A DNA stretch of 64,000 nucleotides from Bactrocera neohumeralis. Its lineage: Eukaryota > Arthropoda > Insecta > Diptera > Tephritidae. Shown in pieces: positions 1 through 11,800 of the stretch. The notes under the pieces are model-generated. The model worked only from the letters and a program-made list of their open reading frames with translations, did not search any database and was not told the DNA's origin. Numbering within the stretch: the first letter of the stretch is position 1; the number at the start of each line of letters is the position of its first letter. The position numbers and the translations under genes are program-made. The DNA is taken from assembly GCF_024586455.1 (NCBI RefSeq), contig NC_065923.1, positions 50,972,264 through 51,036,263 of the forward strand. The letters are read 5' to 3'.

Positions 1-900
1 TAGCGTTCTTTGCGGAGCAGCTTCTTTATGGTATGAGGACCCAAAGCGATGAAGAGTTCAGGTCTTACCATGTAAGCCAATTTCAGCTATACCTTTGCTA
101 CCGGGCACCCAGATAAGGTGCACTTGCTTACGTTCTCAGCCGTTCTCTACACTCCTGCACCAGTAGTGATTTGATCCCTTAGGCAGAGATTGCTTTAAGC
201 GGCGCCCTCTCCATAAGTATGTTCGTTGCGATAGTTGAGTTGGAGGTTTTAGTTGGAGGTTTGGAGGCACCGACTTATGGCTTAAAATATGCTCCGTAAA
301 CTTCGCATAGGTATGGAGAGTTTGATGCGTGGTTCTGCGACTCCTGCACCAATTTTTTCCGACGTTTTGGAGCCGCCTGTGTACCACTTGATTGTACTAT
401 CCCTAAGCAGTAGCTGGAGAGTGGAATCATTCCATTCGGTTTTACGGCCAAGGGCAACCTTGGGCTTTGATGAAGTTTACCCTTTTTGTAATGCTGTCCC
501 TTGGGGAAAGACCTAATGGTACTACACCTTAAGTCCTTCATCCGCTGGGACGAGATTATATTACCTCTGCGTGACCCTTCTGCTGGCTTAAATCCCTTTG
601 GACTAAATCGTAGAGTGCCCGGAATTTGCTTGTAGCTATAATAAAAATGTCATTCGCATATCCTTGACAGCGGATCCCATTGTTAGTTAGCAGAACTAGT
701 AGGTCGTTCACTAGAGGCTCTTTAAGCGGGGGAGCAGTTTACCCTGTGATCAGCCTCTTGTAGTGCCGATTTGAATTCTGGTATCCCCTACTACTGTTTC
801 AGCTATTCTGTTGCGCAGTACTGCCTCTCTTCATCTGCGATGTCTAGGAAGGCGCATAACATTACTTTCCCTCCTTCCAGCTAACTCTGTATCTCCGAAG
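1..900 (-). mobile_element. LINE pol remnant: reverse transcriptase then RNase H
   Basis: Read on the minus strand, broken frames show reverse transcriptase blocks (ETVVGDTRIQIGTTRG around 800-740, then GIRCQGYANDIFIIATSKF around 680-620, where the catalytic YADD is degraded to YAND). Below that is an RNase H start (IKWYTGGSKTSEKIGAGV, about 400-340). That order fits an I/R1/LOA-type non-LTR element. Frames are interrupted by stops, so it is dead. The element continues off the left edge. Confidence 0.7.
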
Positions 901-923
901 TTAACTGATGCAGAGAAGTAAAA

Positions 924-1395
924 AGTTTGTCCGGAATGTAATAGGACTGATTTTCTTCCGCCGCGACTGTACTTCGAAGCGTGCGCGCGTAGAGGGCGTT
1001 CTTAGCTAACGATCGAGCGGCTGGTCAGTTGCCTCCGAGGGCCTGGACTCAGGACAAACATTTTTGCGCGGCGTGTTTCTGAGAGTGGTGCAAGACGAAA
1101 ATGCAGCGTTCGTTTAAGATTAAATTCTGTGTGAAACTCAGTAAATCTGCGACAGAGACGTTTGATATGATCAAGCAGGCTTTCCCAGATCTTGCTTAAG
1201 CAAGGAGCGATGAGCTTCGGTGGCATTAGGTCTTTTTGGGGAGCCGGGAAAAGATTGCTGATGAAGACCGGAAGTATGAGCAAATCCAAAGTGAAAACGA
1301 TGCTCTTTGTTTTTTTTTTGACATCAAAGGCATCGTCCACCATGTTTTTGTTCCTCCTGGACAAACCATTAACAATCACACAAGAGTCAGGGGAA
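924..1395 (+). mobile_element. Mariner-like transposon fragment, internally deleted
   Basis: A terminal-type sequence beginning about 924 (GTTTGTCCGGAATGTAATAG) recurs at 4411 and inverted near 36322. From about 1110, broken + frames read KFCVKLSKSATETFDMIKQA and REKIADEDR, the N-terminal helix-turn-helix region of mariner transposases. They then jump to FFFDIKGIVHHVFVPPGQT, a segment of the catalytic region. The middle is missing. It sits between two parts of a minus-strand LINE, so it may have inserted into that LINE. Confidence 0.65.
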
Positions 1396-1529
1396 GCTTG
1401 TGGCATCTAAAGTACCTAACCAATCTGTCCACAGCCTCTGGGGGTGATGTGAATATCTATCCTGGGAAAAAGGCTGTTGCTAGAACGAAGTCGGCTCCTT
1501 TGATGTCCTTGGCATAGCAACTATGTCCT

Positions 1530-2300
1530 GTGTCATGAACTCTGAAATACAAATTCATTATTGTTCCTGACTATTATACAAGTTCTAGATTTCCTACCAT
1601 TCTTATGACCGCTGTACCTCTAGTTCAGGCGGAAGCATTCTCTTCGGATGAATTTGTACGACTTTTCGTCTATACAAAGGTTTAGCCACCGTCCTGAGTC
1701 CTCAACCGTACTGCTGAACACACGCTATGCCGAAGTGCTCAGGCCCAAGAGTGAACTCATATGGGTTGGCTGCACATCTAGAGAGAAATACCGTCATGTT
1801 GTGCATGATCTGAATGGGTTGATGGGGTCTTCCCAGGCAATCAGCTTGGGAGCGATCTCTCTTAGCCAGATATCGGACCTCTCCCCCTCGCAGTCCACTT
1901 GCAGGATGCCTCCTCTAAAATGAACCCCATGGAAGGACGCTGCGTATCCAGACCCTCAGAATATCACTTCCATGGGTTCTTCTGACCACAAAACTTCTGC
2001 CGGGTAGTTGAGAGGCAGCACAGGCTTTTGGATGCCTTTGAGAACATCCGCATATCTGCGCCGTCGTATGCGTTGCCAACCCTTTAGAGCTGGGAGGCTC
2101 CTGTAGCGATATTTTTCGTATCGCGGTTTGGGTAGTGAAAAACGCTGCCTTTTCGAGGGTCCAAGCCCTGCTATTTCGTTTGGCAACGGACGCGCTCTTT
2201 CGGAGCAGGGGAGACACCATTGCCTCTAACCCTGGGAGAAGCATTGGTAGTGCATATTGTCATCCTTGAAGTGCTCCTTAAACAGCGCCCGTTCTTCTAG
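1530..2300 (-). mobile_element. Probable LINE ORF1-like remnant
   Basis: On the minus strand around 1915-1830 a frame reads RGGILQVDCEGERSDIWLRE, and around 2070-2040 another reads YADVLKGIQKPVLPLN. Both resemble ORF1/gag-like proteins of dipteran non-LTR elements. The frames are broken. Position upstream of the pol remnant (in minus-strand order) suggests the same element. Family assignment is from memory of similar proteins, without a search. Confidence 0.4.
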
Positions 2301-4410
2301 CGAGAAGGCATTCAGGAAGCTAATTTTCCGTTTATCCCTGTGCCCTCCTTATCTGCAGCGATGCTGACGTTGTTGTAATTAGCCGTTACACGTATCTGTT
2401 GCTTTGATGTTGTTGGTTTGGCTTTGTTGTTGTCGTTTGGTTCAGTCATCTTTTTCTTACGACCCTTGGGTCAACAAGGTAAGCTGATTTAGGGGAACGA
2501 GAAGGTCTGCCGCGCCAGAGCCCTGTGACGCGGAAAAGTCACCGTTTCTTCTTAATTCGTTCCGGTGTTGGTAAAGCTCCATTAGAATACAACTGAATTT
2601 ACCTCCTGGCGGCAAATCATCCAATGAGCACGGGAGTCGCAAACACCCTGGATAGGAGATGCTAGTTCTTGGTCGCCTCACACATGCAGCTTCTAACAAC
2701 CCGCAGGAATGATACGATACAGCACCGTTCATGACAGTTGGGAGAAGTCGAGTATGCCTTACGGCTAAACTCCTGCACCACGACAAGGCCTGGCAAACGC
2801 AGAGGTTTATCTTATGTTACTTATGCAAGATAAGGAATGGTTACAGAAATAAGCGTGACCTGAAAAGCACCTTACCTGTCAATAGTTATAAAAGGCCTGA
2901 ACATTTAAAAAATAAGCTTTGATTCTATCTGTAGAAGACAAATCTGAACGATCTCCTCCATTCTCCTCTCCAGGAGTGCGAGTACTACTCTAACATCCTT
3001 TCTAACTCGATCCTCTTCAAAAACTCGCTCTATGACCTCCTATCTTCCCTTCCGTTACTTTTTAGGATGCGATCGTCAGGCCTGGCTTCCGACGGGAGCA
3101 TCCTTCAACCCGCAATGGTTTTAACGGGTCAGAGCCATCTTCAGCATTAGCCCTCCAGTTATTTTTGTTGGATGTTGTAGGATGTCCCTACTTACTCAGG
3201 AGAGGGAATACCTCGCTCACCAACCCAGGGATCAAAAAACATATCTGAAAGTCCAATGCAGGTGTTTGAAAGCCGTGTCTATACGGAATTGAGGTCATCA
3301 CGTACGTAATGATGCACCAACTCGGGGCTCTGTAGCTCAGTTGTTCAGACACCTAAGTAAAAACAAATACACATTCACATATGTTTAAAGAAAAGTTAAA
3401 ATATTCAGACATAACTAAAGAGCTGGGTAGAGCGTGGCCACCAATGAATTGTTGGATATAAAGGAGTAGTTTGGAGCTTTTGTCTGCCTGTTTTCACAGA
3501 ATACAGGAAAACGGTCTGAAAGTTATGCGATATTAACCTAAAACAAGAATGTGGAGTATCAATAGAACTGCACCTCGAACATATTCAGATATTAATGACG
3601 AAAACTGCAACACAAGCCGAGAGCTGTTGTTAGTTGATATCGCTTATTGTACTTTAATGTGATATTATAATACATATTTTCATAGAAACCCGCATCTATG
3701 TGTATGTCAGATGAGCTTTCGATAACCATACATTAAGTTAACACAACCACCGAAATTATCAGCTGAGGTGAGCTTCGGCAGACCAGACAAAGAATTACCG
3801 GTGTCATAACTGGCTTGAATTCCAACTGTAAGTTTAACGTCCGCATAAGCTAGAACAAAAATTAGAGAGGTGGGTAAGTTTTTTATGTGCAATTTGAGGA
3901 GCATCTTCAGTTTTGTAACAGCTAGCAGGGTGAGGATCTTTGCGCTTGCTTATACTCTATTTATATAATAAATACACCAATCATACATATATTTTTCGTA
4001 GGTAGTAATGATTTGATTAAACTATACCAAAATAAATTGGCTTGTTCTCTGAATCATGCCCAATTGTATTAAGCGTCTTTTTAAGGTGAACGTGTTTCGT
4101 CAAAACGTGTTTGAGTAACTCTTTCGTGTCGTGTTTAAAATGGGTTTCTACTGATAGAGTTTTTAAAATTAATACCATAGGTATTATTGTAGTTCTTGAC
4201 AATACCCAGAAGGCGTAGAAAGTATCACATACTCTCGAAATCTCTGGTAGCCCTGTGACTTAACCGATAGCTTGGTTGCAGGGTAAAGAAAATAAAACAA
4301 AACTTGATAGCCTTATACCGCTTTAATTAGATATACCCATAGTCTCTGGTATGGACTTTGAGATAACGAGCAGATATATAGCGAATCGGCTATACTACCA
4401 TACCATACAG
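2301..4410. other. Flank with no recognised gene
   Basis: Only short frames without recognisable domains are present on either strand. Base composition shifts from near 50% GC before 2900 to strongly AT-rich after 3300, consistent with the end of the LINE block. Confidence 0.5.
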
Positions 4411-4575
4411 GGTTTGTCTGGAAAGTAGGAGAACTGACTGTACTTCGGTGCGTTCCCGCATCGTTTGGATTCGGTAGAGGGTGTTCCTAGCTAACGAACG
4501 AGCGGCTGGCCAGTTGTCTCCGAACACCTGAAAAGTCAAGACAAACATTTTCGCGCGACGAATTTCTGTAAGTGA
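4411..4575 (+). mobile_element. Solo end of the same mariner-like family as 924
   Basis: Matches 925-1090 in order: GTTTGTC(T/C)GGAA, GACTGTACTTCG, GGTAGAGGGTGTTCCTAGCT and CGAGCGGCTGGCCAGTTG. It stops before the transposase coding part. Confidence 0.6.
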
Positions 4576-5603
4576 TTTTGAACTTAGACCGTCGACTAGG
4601 TATTCCTTTAATTGACCAGATGTTATTTTAAAATTTATTAAAATCTGTTGTTCATGACATTGTGACGGAGCACTTGAATATGCGCAATTTGTGCACGAAG
4701 ATGGTGGGGATGTTCAAGCAAGCAAATAACAGCAGCGACAAATTGCGACAGTGTTGCTTTTCTGCAGATACTCAGCTGATACTTATTATGCAACATTATT
4801 GCGTCGAATATGATGCCTTGTGATACTGGCGCAGTGATTGAGACTCGAACATCCCCGGTCCCAAAAGTGCTCACGGACGACCAGCAATTGCGATCTTTCT
4901 TGTGAATACCTATCTAACCAAGGCCGGCATCCCAACGCAGCGCAGTACAGCCCAGATGTGGAACCAACAAAATTCAAGAATGATAAAACCTAGAGAACTG
5001 TCAAATTGCCTGTAAATTGTAACTAGTTTTTCTATGTTGCTTTTTCATTCTTGACCATAATTGTCAGCCTGAAACTAAAATAGCCCTTGTAATTATTTGG
5101 CGTAGTCCCTCTCTGTATCATTCTTTGGCAAGTATCAACGACGATTGAACTACCCGATTCGACTTGCGACATCCAGACGCTTGGTTTCTGAGAACAATGA
5201 AATTAGAAATGGATATTAATATAACATTATTTTCAATCTGTGTACTTAATCATAATCTGTACCTAGACAGCGACATAAAATATTGATATCGACTTTAAGA
5301 GTATCCGGTTTTCTTATACGATTACATAGCGATGGGAATTAACTAAATTTGCTAATTGGTTGTTTTTCATATTCTTCATTCGTTAGTGGAAAATCAGCAG
5401 TTTTAGTCGTGTGAAGTATGTACATTACTATTAAAAATAGTTATTCAAATATTTGTCAGTGACATATTTTAGTTATATACAATTAAAACGTGATACACGC
5501 AGAATAATTTTTTTTAGTTCATGATATATGCGCTTGCAAATATTGTTGAATTTTCAATTAAATGTATTAAGTTTCATTCCAATTAGGTTTTCAAGGAATA
5601 TAT
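4576..5603. other. GOGAT 5' flank; no promoter element identified
   Basis: AT-rich sequence with no recognisable coding region. Minus-strand frames at 4638-4977 resemble nothing I know. The transcription start and any 5' UTR exon of GOGAT should lie in or before this stretch, but I cannot place a TATA box or initiator with confidence. Confidence 0.4.
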
Positions 5604-5843
5604 ATGATAACGAATAAACTATTAAAATTGCATACACAAGACATGAAAATCACTTGCGAACATAATATTTCGACCATTCAAGAAACTAATAATAAAAATG
5701 GAAATTTGTTGAAAGAATCATCAAACCCAGAAACAAATATATGGGAAGCTCCTTTAGCTCAAGGATTGTACGACCCTCAGAACGAACATGAGGCATGTGG
5801 TGTTGGTTTTATCGTTTCTATTGATGGAACTCAGTCGCATAAG
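5604..5843 (+). CDS. GOGAT: GOGAT coding exon 1
   Basis: Encodes residues 1-80. It carries a low-conservation leader and then the glutaminase start motif NEHEACGVGFIV with nucleophile Cys65. The donor AAG|GTAACT follows the codon for Lys80, phase 0. A pyrimidine-containing CAATTAG just upstream (about 5586) could be the acceptor of a 5' UTR intron; that is inference. Confidence 0.92.
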
Positions 5844-8800
5844 GTAACTCCTGACATAATTTTAAAAAATATATTATATACTCACCGGAAGAAATGTCTA
5901 TATATATACATATACATGTACATGTACATACATAATTGTGCATATACATACAAACATTTCTATATACATATATATTAATTTAAGGTATTGTTGATATTTT
6001 CTTCGTCGTTTTGTTTATGGTGAAATTATAAATTCTGCTTAAACAACAAATTTATTCTATTTACAATGTGCCGTATATAATCCATCAAAAGTCATATATA
6101 AATATTAAAACTAAATATTAGCCGTTTATATACATATCTTCTAAATTGAATAGTTTTTCTTATATTTATATATTCAAAATGCAAAATTACTGTGCTTTGC
6201 TATATCGTTTAAGATAAATGCCTAAGAGATCAATCTCTAAATTACATCTCAAAGATGAGTTTTGAATGTCATTTCAAGGTCAAACTCAAACTCGGGAGTA
6301 TTATGTACATTAGGTAATCTCTCGTCCTGTAAAATATTGCAAGGATAATACTATTTTCATTTCTTTAAGATGTATAAATTGGTTGATACCTGGTAAAACT
6401 TGTTGTAAAAAGCAAAGTTTAATAATTGAGATTTAGTAATATTCCATTTATTAGAGATATGCGATGCTTTCAGTACAATTATGTCGAATCAAGAATTGCC
6501 AATTGATATGAATAATTAAATAGTTGTAATAAATAAATCCCCATAATTTTAAACATAATCAACCATTAGGAAAAGTTTTAAAATAGGATCCTCCGAATAC
6601 GGTAGCAAGACTAGAGTTTGTATAATATTTGTTCATAAAGACGTGTTCGAAATAATAAGGACAACCAAAGCGAACATGGAAGTCCGTGAATAAAATGTTT
6701 ACAAAAGTATAAGCATTTTTCGAGAAACATTTTTGCGTGGTTAGAGTTAAAAAATAAAAATTTTGTTATAATATGCACGTTAAAATTTTTTATGGGCTTT
6801 TTTTTTGTTGTTTTGAGGTTGTTATTCGAAATGATAAAAACAAGTGTGGAATTTGAATTATTACTAATCCTTTGACACGGCGAGGTTCCTCTACCGGGTA
6901 GAGGGAAGTACTAAAAAATTGCTTTCAGAAAGGAACATGCTTCTGTATAAGGTAGCATTTGTGAGTTACTTTCATAATGATATTAAACTGCAAAAATTGG
7001 TTGGTAGAAAATGAAAAGAGAGGCAGACAGACAAATAATTAATTGCAAATGCCAATGTCAACTTCAAAGATAAGAAAAAGTTGAGCGCTTCTAACTTAAA
7101 AGCATGTAGTCCAAGATAAGTACCTTTACTGAAGAGGGTGCAAATAAAACGGCTATTTGCATTTGCTCCGAAAGATGGTAAACGAACATCTGTCAGTTTA
7201 GCACTAGATTCTATGCACTGAAGAGAAAAATATTGTTTAGCCGACTTTTGTAAGTAAAAAAAATATGTCATATGAAGGGGATTCATATGTCACCTCAAAA
7301 TATACAAAACAAGCATAAGGCATGGAAACCTCAAGCTGGTGTTATGGAGTTGGTTTAGGAACTATGGACGTCATTTATTACACTAATAACAATCTGTAGG
7401 ACCTAGTTCTTACTTACGTCAAAGAACATTTATCATTGCGATGGGTTTACAAACAATAAAGAGTAATTAAAAACTTAATACCAGGGACAGAAAATAACAG
7501 TTGTTGCATAATTTTTTAATAAAAAATCAATATGAGGGAAGGGTCGGATATATGTACATATGTATATGATGCAGTAGTAGTAGAAAATTTTTGTTTATAG
7601 AAGAGTACACAAATATGTCAAAAATTTAAAATTTGATTTTTATTTTTTTCCCTACAAAATAATTCTTATATGTATTTGATTTTTACTTTTCGCTTACAAA
7701 ATAAGAGTTTTTATATAACTTTTATCTATTGCTTACAAAATAATGGTTGTGTTGAGTTTTAAATAACTCTTAGGCAATACGAGATGAAAAGTAACCTGAT
7801 ACAATCAACCGTTAGGTGAGCAAAAATATATTCTGCAGCAATATGTTGTGAGAGTAAAACAAACAAATATGCATATATGTATGTAGGGATTCGCACCTTC
7901 GTATTTAAATTTGAACTGATTTGTTTTATGTTAAACAATACTTAAAGTCATTGCTTTTAAATTTAGGGTTTTATTTATGAATTGTATTAAAAATATTGTA
8001 CATACATATGTCTAGGCTGCATAAACTGCTACTATGAGTGCATTTATTGGATGTACATATCGTCACCTGAAATGCAAAATAACGTAACAACATTTTAAGA
8101 AATTTACAGTGGCATGAATGAAACACGAAATAAAATGGGACATGAGTGAAACAAAATTTTAATATTGGTTAAAACTGGTTTATATCTGACCACAGAACCT
8201 GAAAATCATATGTAATATTATGTATGTAATTTGAAGTAGTGAAGCGTAATCAATAATACACTCAATTTCGAATTTTTTGATGTTACGTTATTTTGCATTT
8301 CAGGTGACGATATATAATTTCTATCGAACATTTTTATTTTATATCGAATAAAAAAAAGCTGGGAACAAAGTAGTGAATGCAATATATTTACATATGTATG
8401 TATAAATAACTAAATATAAGGTTTGTTTCTTTTACTGGAAAAGCGGTTTTGGAACCTAAAAAACTAAAAGAAGAGAACACAAGTTGAGAGTGTAAGAAGC
8501 TAAGAGAGCTGGTAGTTACTGTTATTGGAATTTCTGCATGCAAAAAACAGCTACTCTCATTGAAGAAACAGCTGTTGAAACAAAAAATAAAAATTCTAAC
8601 TGTTAATTTTGAAGTGTTTATATGAAGTGATTGCGAAAAACCGCATTTAGATATTTTCTTTGCTAGATTTCCGTTTCAGTAACTTTTAATCTTGATATTT
8701 ATGTCTGCTAGCAGATACTAACAGTAAAGATTCAAACCCATTTTCTTGAATGTTTGTTTATTTTTGATTAAGTGCATAATTTAATATAATAATAATCAAC

Positions 8801-11800
8801 TCGAAATGAGTCTGTTAAGCTTAAAAATTAAATAGTGTTACGACGACGTACAAAGTAAAAAAAAAAGTTAATGGAATTTATTTGAAAACATGATTTCATT
8901 GATTGTATTGGCTTAATTAATGTTCGAATTAAAATTTTGGCTACACAAAACTCATTTTCTGGGATTTGCTGTTAGAAAAATACTAAAAAAAGATCACTAA
9001 TCGATTTTGCTTACAGTTATTAATGGGGTTGGGTGCGCCAGCAAAGATATAATTTAATTCAAGTGAATTTTACATGTTACGATGTTACTTTTGACACCAT
9101 GGTTCTAATCAATGTAATAACTTCTCCCAGTTAATAAGTTCATTTCGACAAATGGCAAATTCGGTGCTATGATATTTCAATCCAAATACAACTTTATTTA
9201 ATCGATATTTCACTATGCATACATGCAAGTCTAAAATTTACATACTATAGAAATTGTTGATAGTAATCGACAATATACACAGAACGGCGACGGCAAATAC
9301 AATTGTCGGTGGTAGCTATCCACACTTAGTGTAAATATTTTCCTGTAATAGATATGTAATAGAGTTGTAAATTATGTAACCTAAAATATGTATATCTATC
9401 AGTAGTGAACACCAAATACTTTACATTTACATTATTTAATTTAATCCTATAGATTTTACGAGATGCGCAGACTTTGTCCGAACGGATGAATCATCGTGGC
9501 GCTTGCGCTTGTGATAATGACACTGGTGATGGAGCAGGAGTGAAGACGTCAATACCGCATAATTTATATGCCAAAGAACTGTAAGTATTCTCAAATTTAA
9601 TCTTTGATAGATATGAGTATTCATTTTCAATCATTTATTTAATCTACTTATATACATAAATATTAAAATGTATACTTACGTATAAGGGTAAAAATGCCTT
9701 ATGGTTTTATAAATTTGATATTTATTTATTAGGTAACTCAATATTTCTAATGTGTCACTGATATAACGTGTCGACCGTTAATCAAATATGGACTTATTTG
9801 ATATACGGTATTCTTTTTGATTATAATCGCAAAGATTATAGAACACAGAGATAATTCTACCAAACTGTGATTATTGTTGTTATTGTTATAGCGAGTGAAT
9901 AAGCCCTGATTAGGGAAAGCAAAGTCATCGAAATCACTCGAACCAAAGTGAGAGGGGTGTTAAGGGGGGGGGAGGGATGGTAAGGTTTTCATGATAAAAA
10001 ATTACTTTCAGCGAATTTATTTTTGAAATATGGATTTAGTAAATTTATTCGTACCTTTGGACATTTTGACAATATAGGGTAATATCACTAGTCTATTACA
10101 CGATCTTGGTGGACAATCGACCAGCCAAAAAAGTGAAATTATCTGTTCACCGAAGTGTTCTCTCAATAAATCCATTGGTTGATGCGATGTGTTGATTGAT
10201 GGGAATTGACGCCGTCTTGTTGAAACCAAATGTCGCCGAGATCACGAGTTTCAATTTCAGGCATCAAATAGTCGGTATAACTATCACCATTGGCGGTTAC
10301 GTTCTCATCGGCATCATTTTTGAAGAAATATGGACCGATGATTCCACCGGCCCACAAACCACACCGAACCGTTGTTCTTTCTGAATGAAGTTACAGCTCT
10401 TGAATCTCTTCAGGTTGCCCTTCATTTCAAATGGGGTAATTTTGCTTGCTTAGGTTGCCCATTAAGCGATAAATCGGTATCATCGCTGAACAAAAGAAGA
10501 GATGTCGCAGGGACAACCACGCCTACTTCCCAGATAGCACAATTTTAAATTCCGCTTGATTCTTTCACTTTCCGGTCCACAAATCAAGAAGCAATTAATA
10601 TAACGGGATAAAATTTTGAACGAATAATGCCTTTAGTGTATGCCACCTTATGAACAAAAATTGTTCAAATAGGTACCGAATATTTGGACCCCAGGACCTA
10701 TAGTGACTTTTGATCGAAAATATCGGTTTATGTGTGAGGAGATGTAAGATAATACTTCCCTTGGGGGCTACAGGAATATACCATATTCTTAATATAAAGA
10801 TTTTCGAACTTCAGGGCCAATACGTGAGTTATCTCAAAGAAAATGGGAGGGTGTTTTACTCAAAACAGTGCATCTTTGTGCCAAAAATAGATAAATTTGA
10901 ACGTAAACTTGGCCTAACGTGTATATAATTAATATCAGGATTTTCGAACATCCGGCTGATTTTACTCTATATTATTGGTTTTTTAATATTTGGCATTTTA
11001 ATAGTATGTGTTATTGGGAAAAATAGATAAAATCGGGTAGATAATACCCCAACTCCCATATACTACAATACCGATTTTCATGAAGTTATATGTACTATAT
11101 GTTTGACATTTTACATATTAAGTTGTTGCCTGGCTTATCTTCTTGCAAGTTGCAAGAGTATAAAATGTTCGGTTGCACCCGAACTTATGCCTTCCTTACT
11201 TGATTTATATAAAGTTTTGTCAATATCTGACAATAGCTGTCTTCGATTCGCCAAGCGTTACTCCCCACGTATCGCGCAAACTCTACCAGATGCTAACAGC
11301 CTATTTCACATGCTTAGGTGAATTCAAAAGCTTGAATGCTCACAATTTCCTCACAAATTTGTGACTCACAATGCAAAATCGGTTGTGTTTCTTTTGTTAA
11401 TTTCAATATTTTTCAAGAAATTTGCAATTACTATATTGAAATAGAATTGAGGACCTATTCTTCCAATGGCGTTATCTATTATAAATATAAGTATTTGGCT
11501 ATTATAATAAATATGTAACTTATGTAAGTATGAATAAAAATAGATATAATAGGTTGTCAAAAAAGTCTTGCGGTATTTTCGCTAGTTGGCGCTGAAAGCG
11601 CGTACTTCTAGTATTATTTGTCGCATCGGGTCATGCTATACCTTTTTGGAAAGCTCATTTCACGCTAACACGTGTTTGGTTGATTGTCGTTTCTTTTAAG
11701 TCGTTCGTGAGTTATAGCGTCGCAAACATGGAGCAAAATAAAGAGAAAATACGGCATATTTTACAGTACTACTACGATAAAGGCAAAAATGCATCTCAAG

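Noticed and set aside
3326..3360. tRNA-like box CTCTGTAGCTCAGTTGTTCA
   Set aside because: It resembles a D-arm start, but no anticodon arm, T-arm (GGTTCGAxxCC) or acceptor pairing follows within the needed distance.
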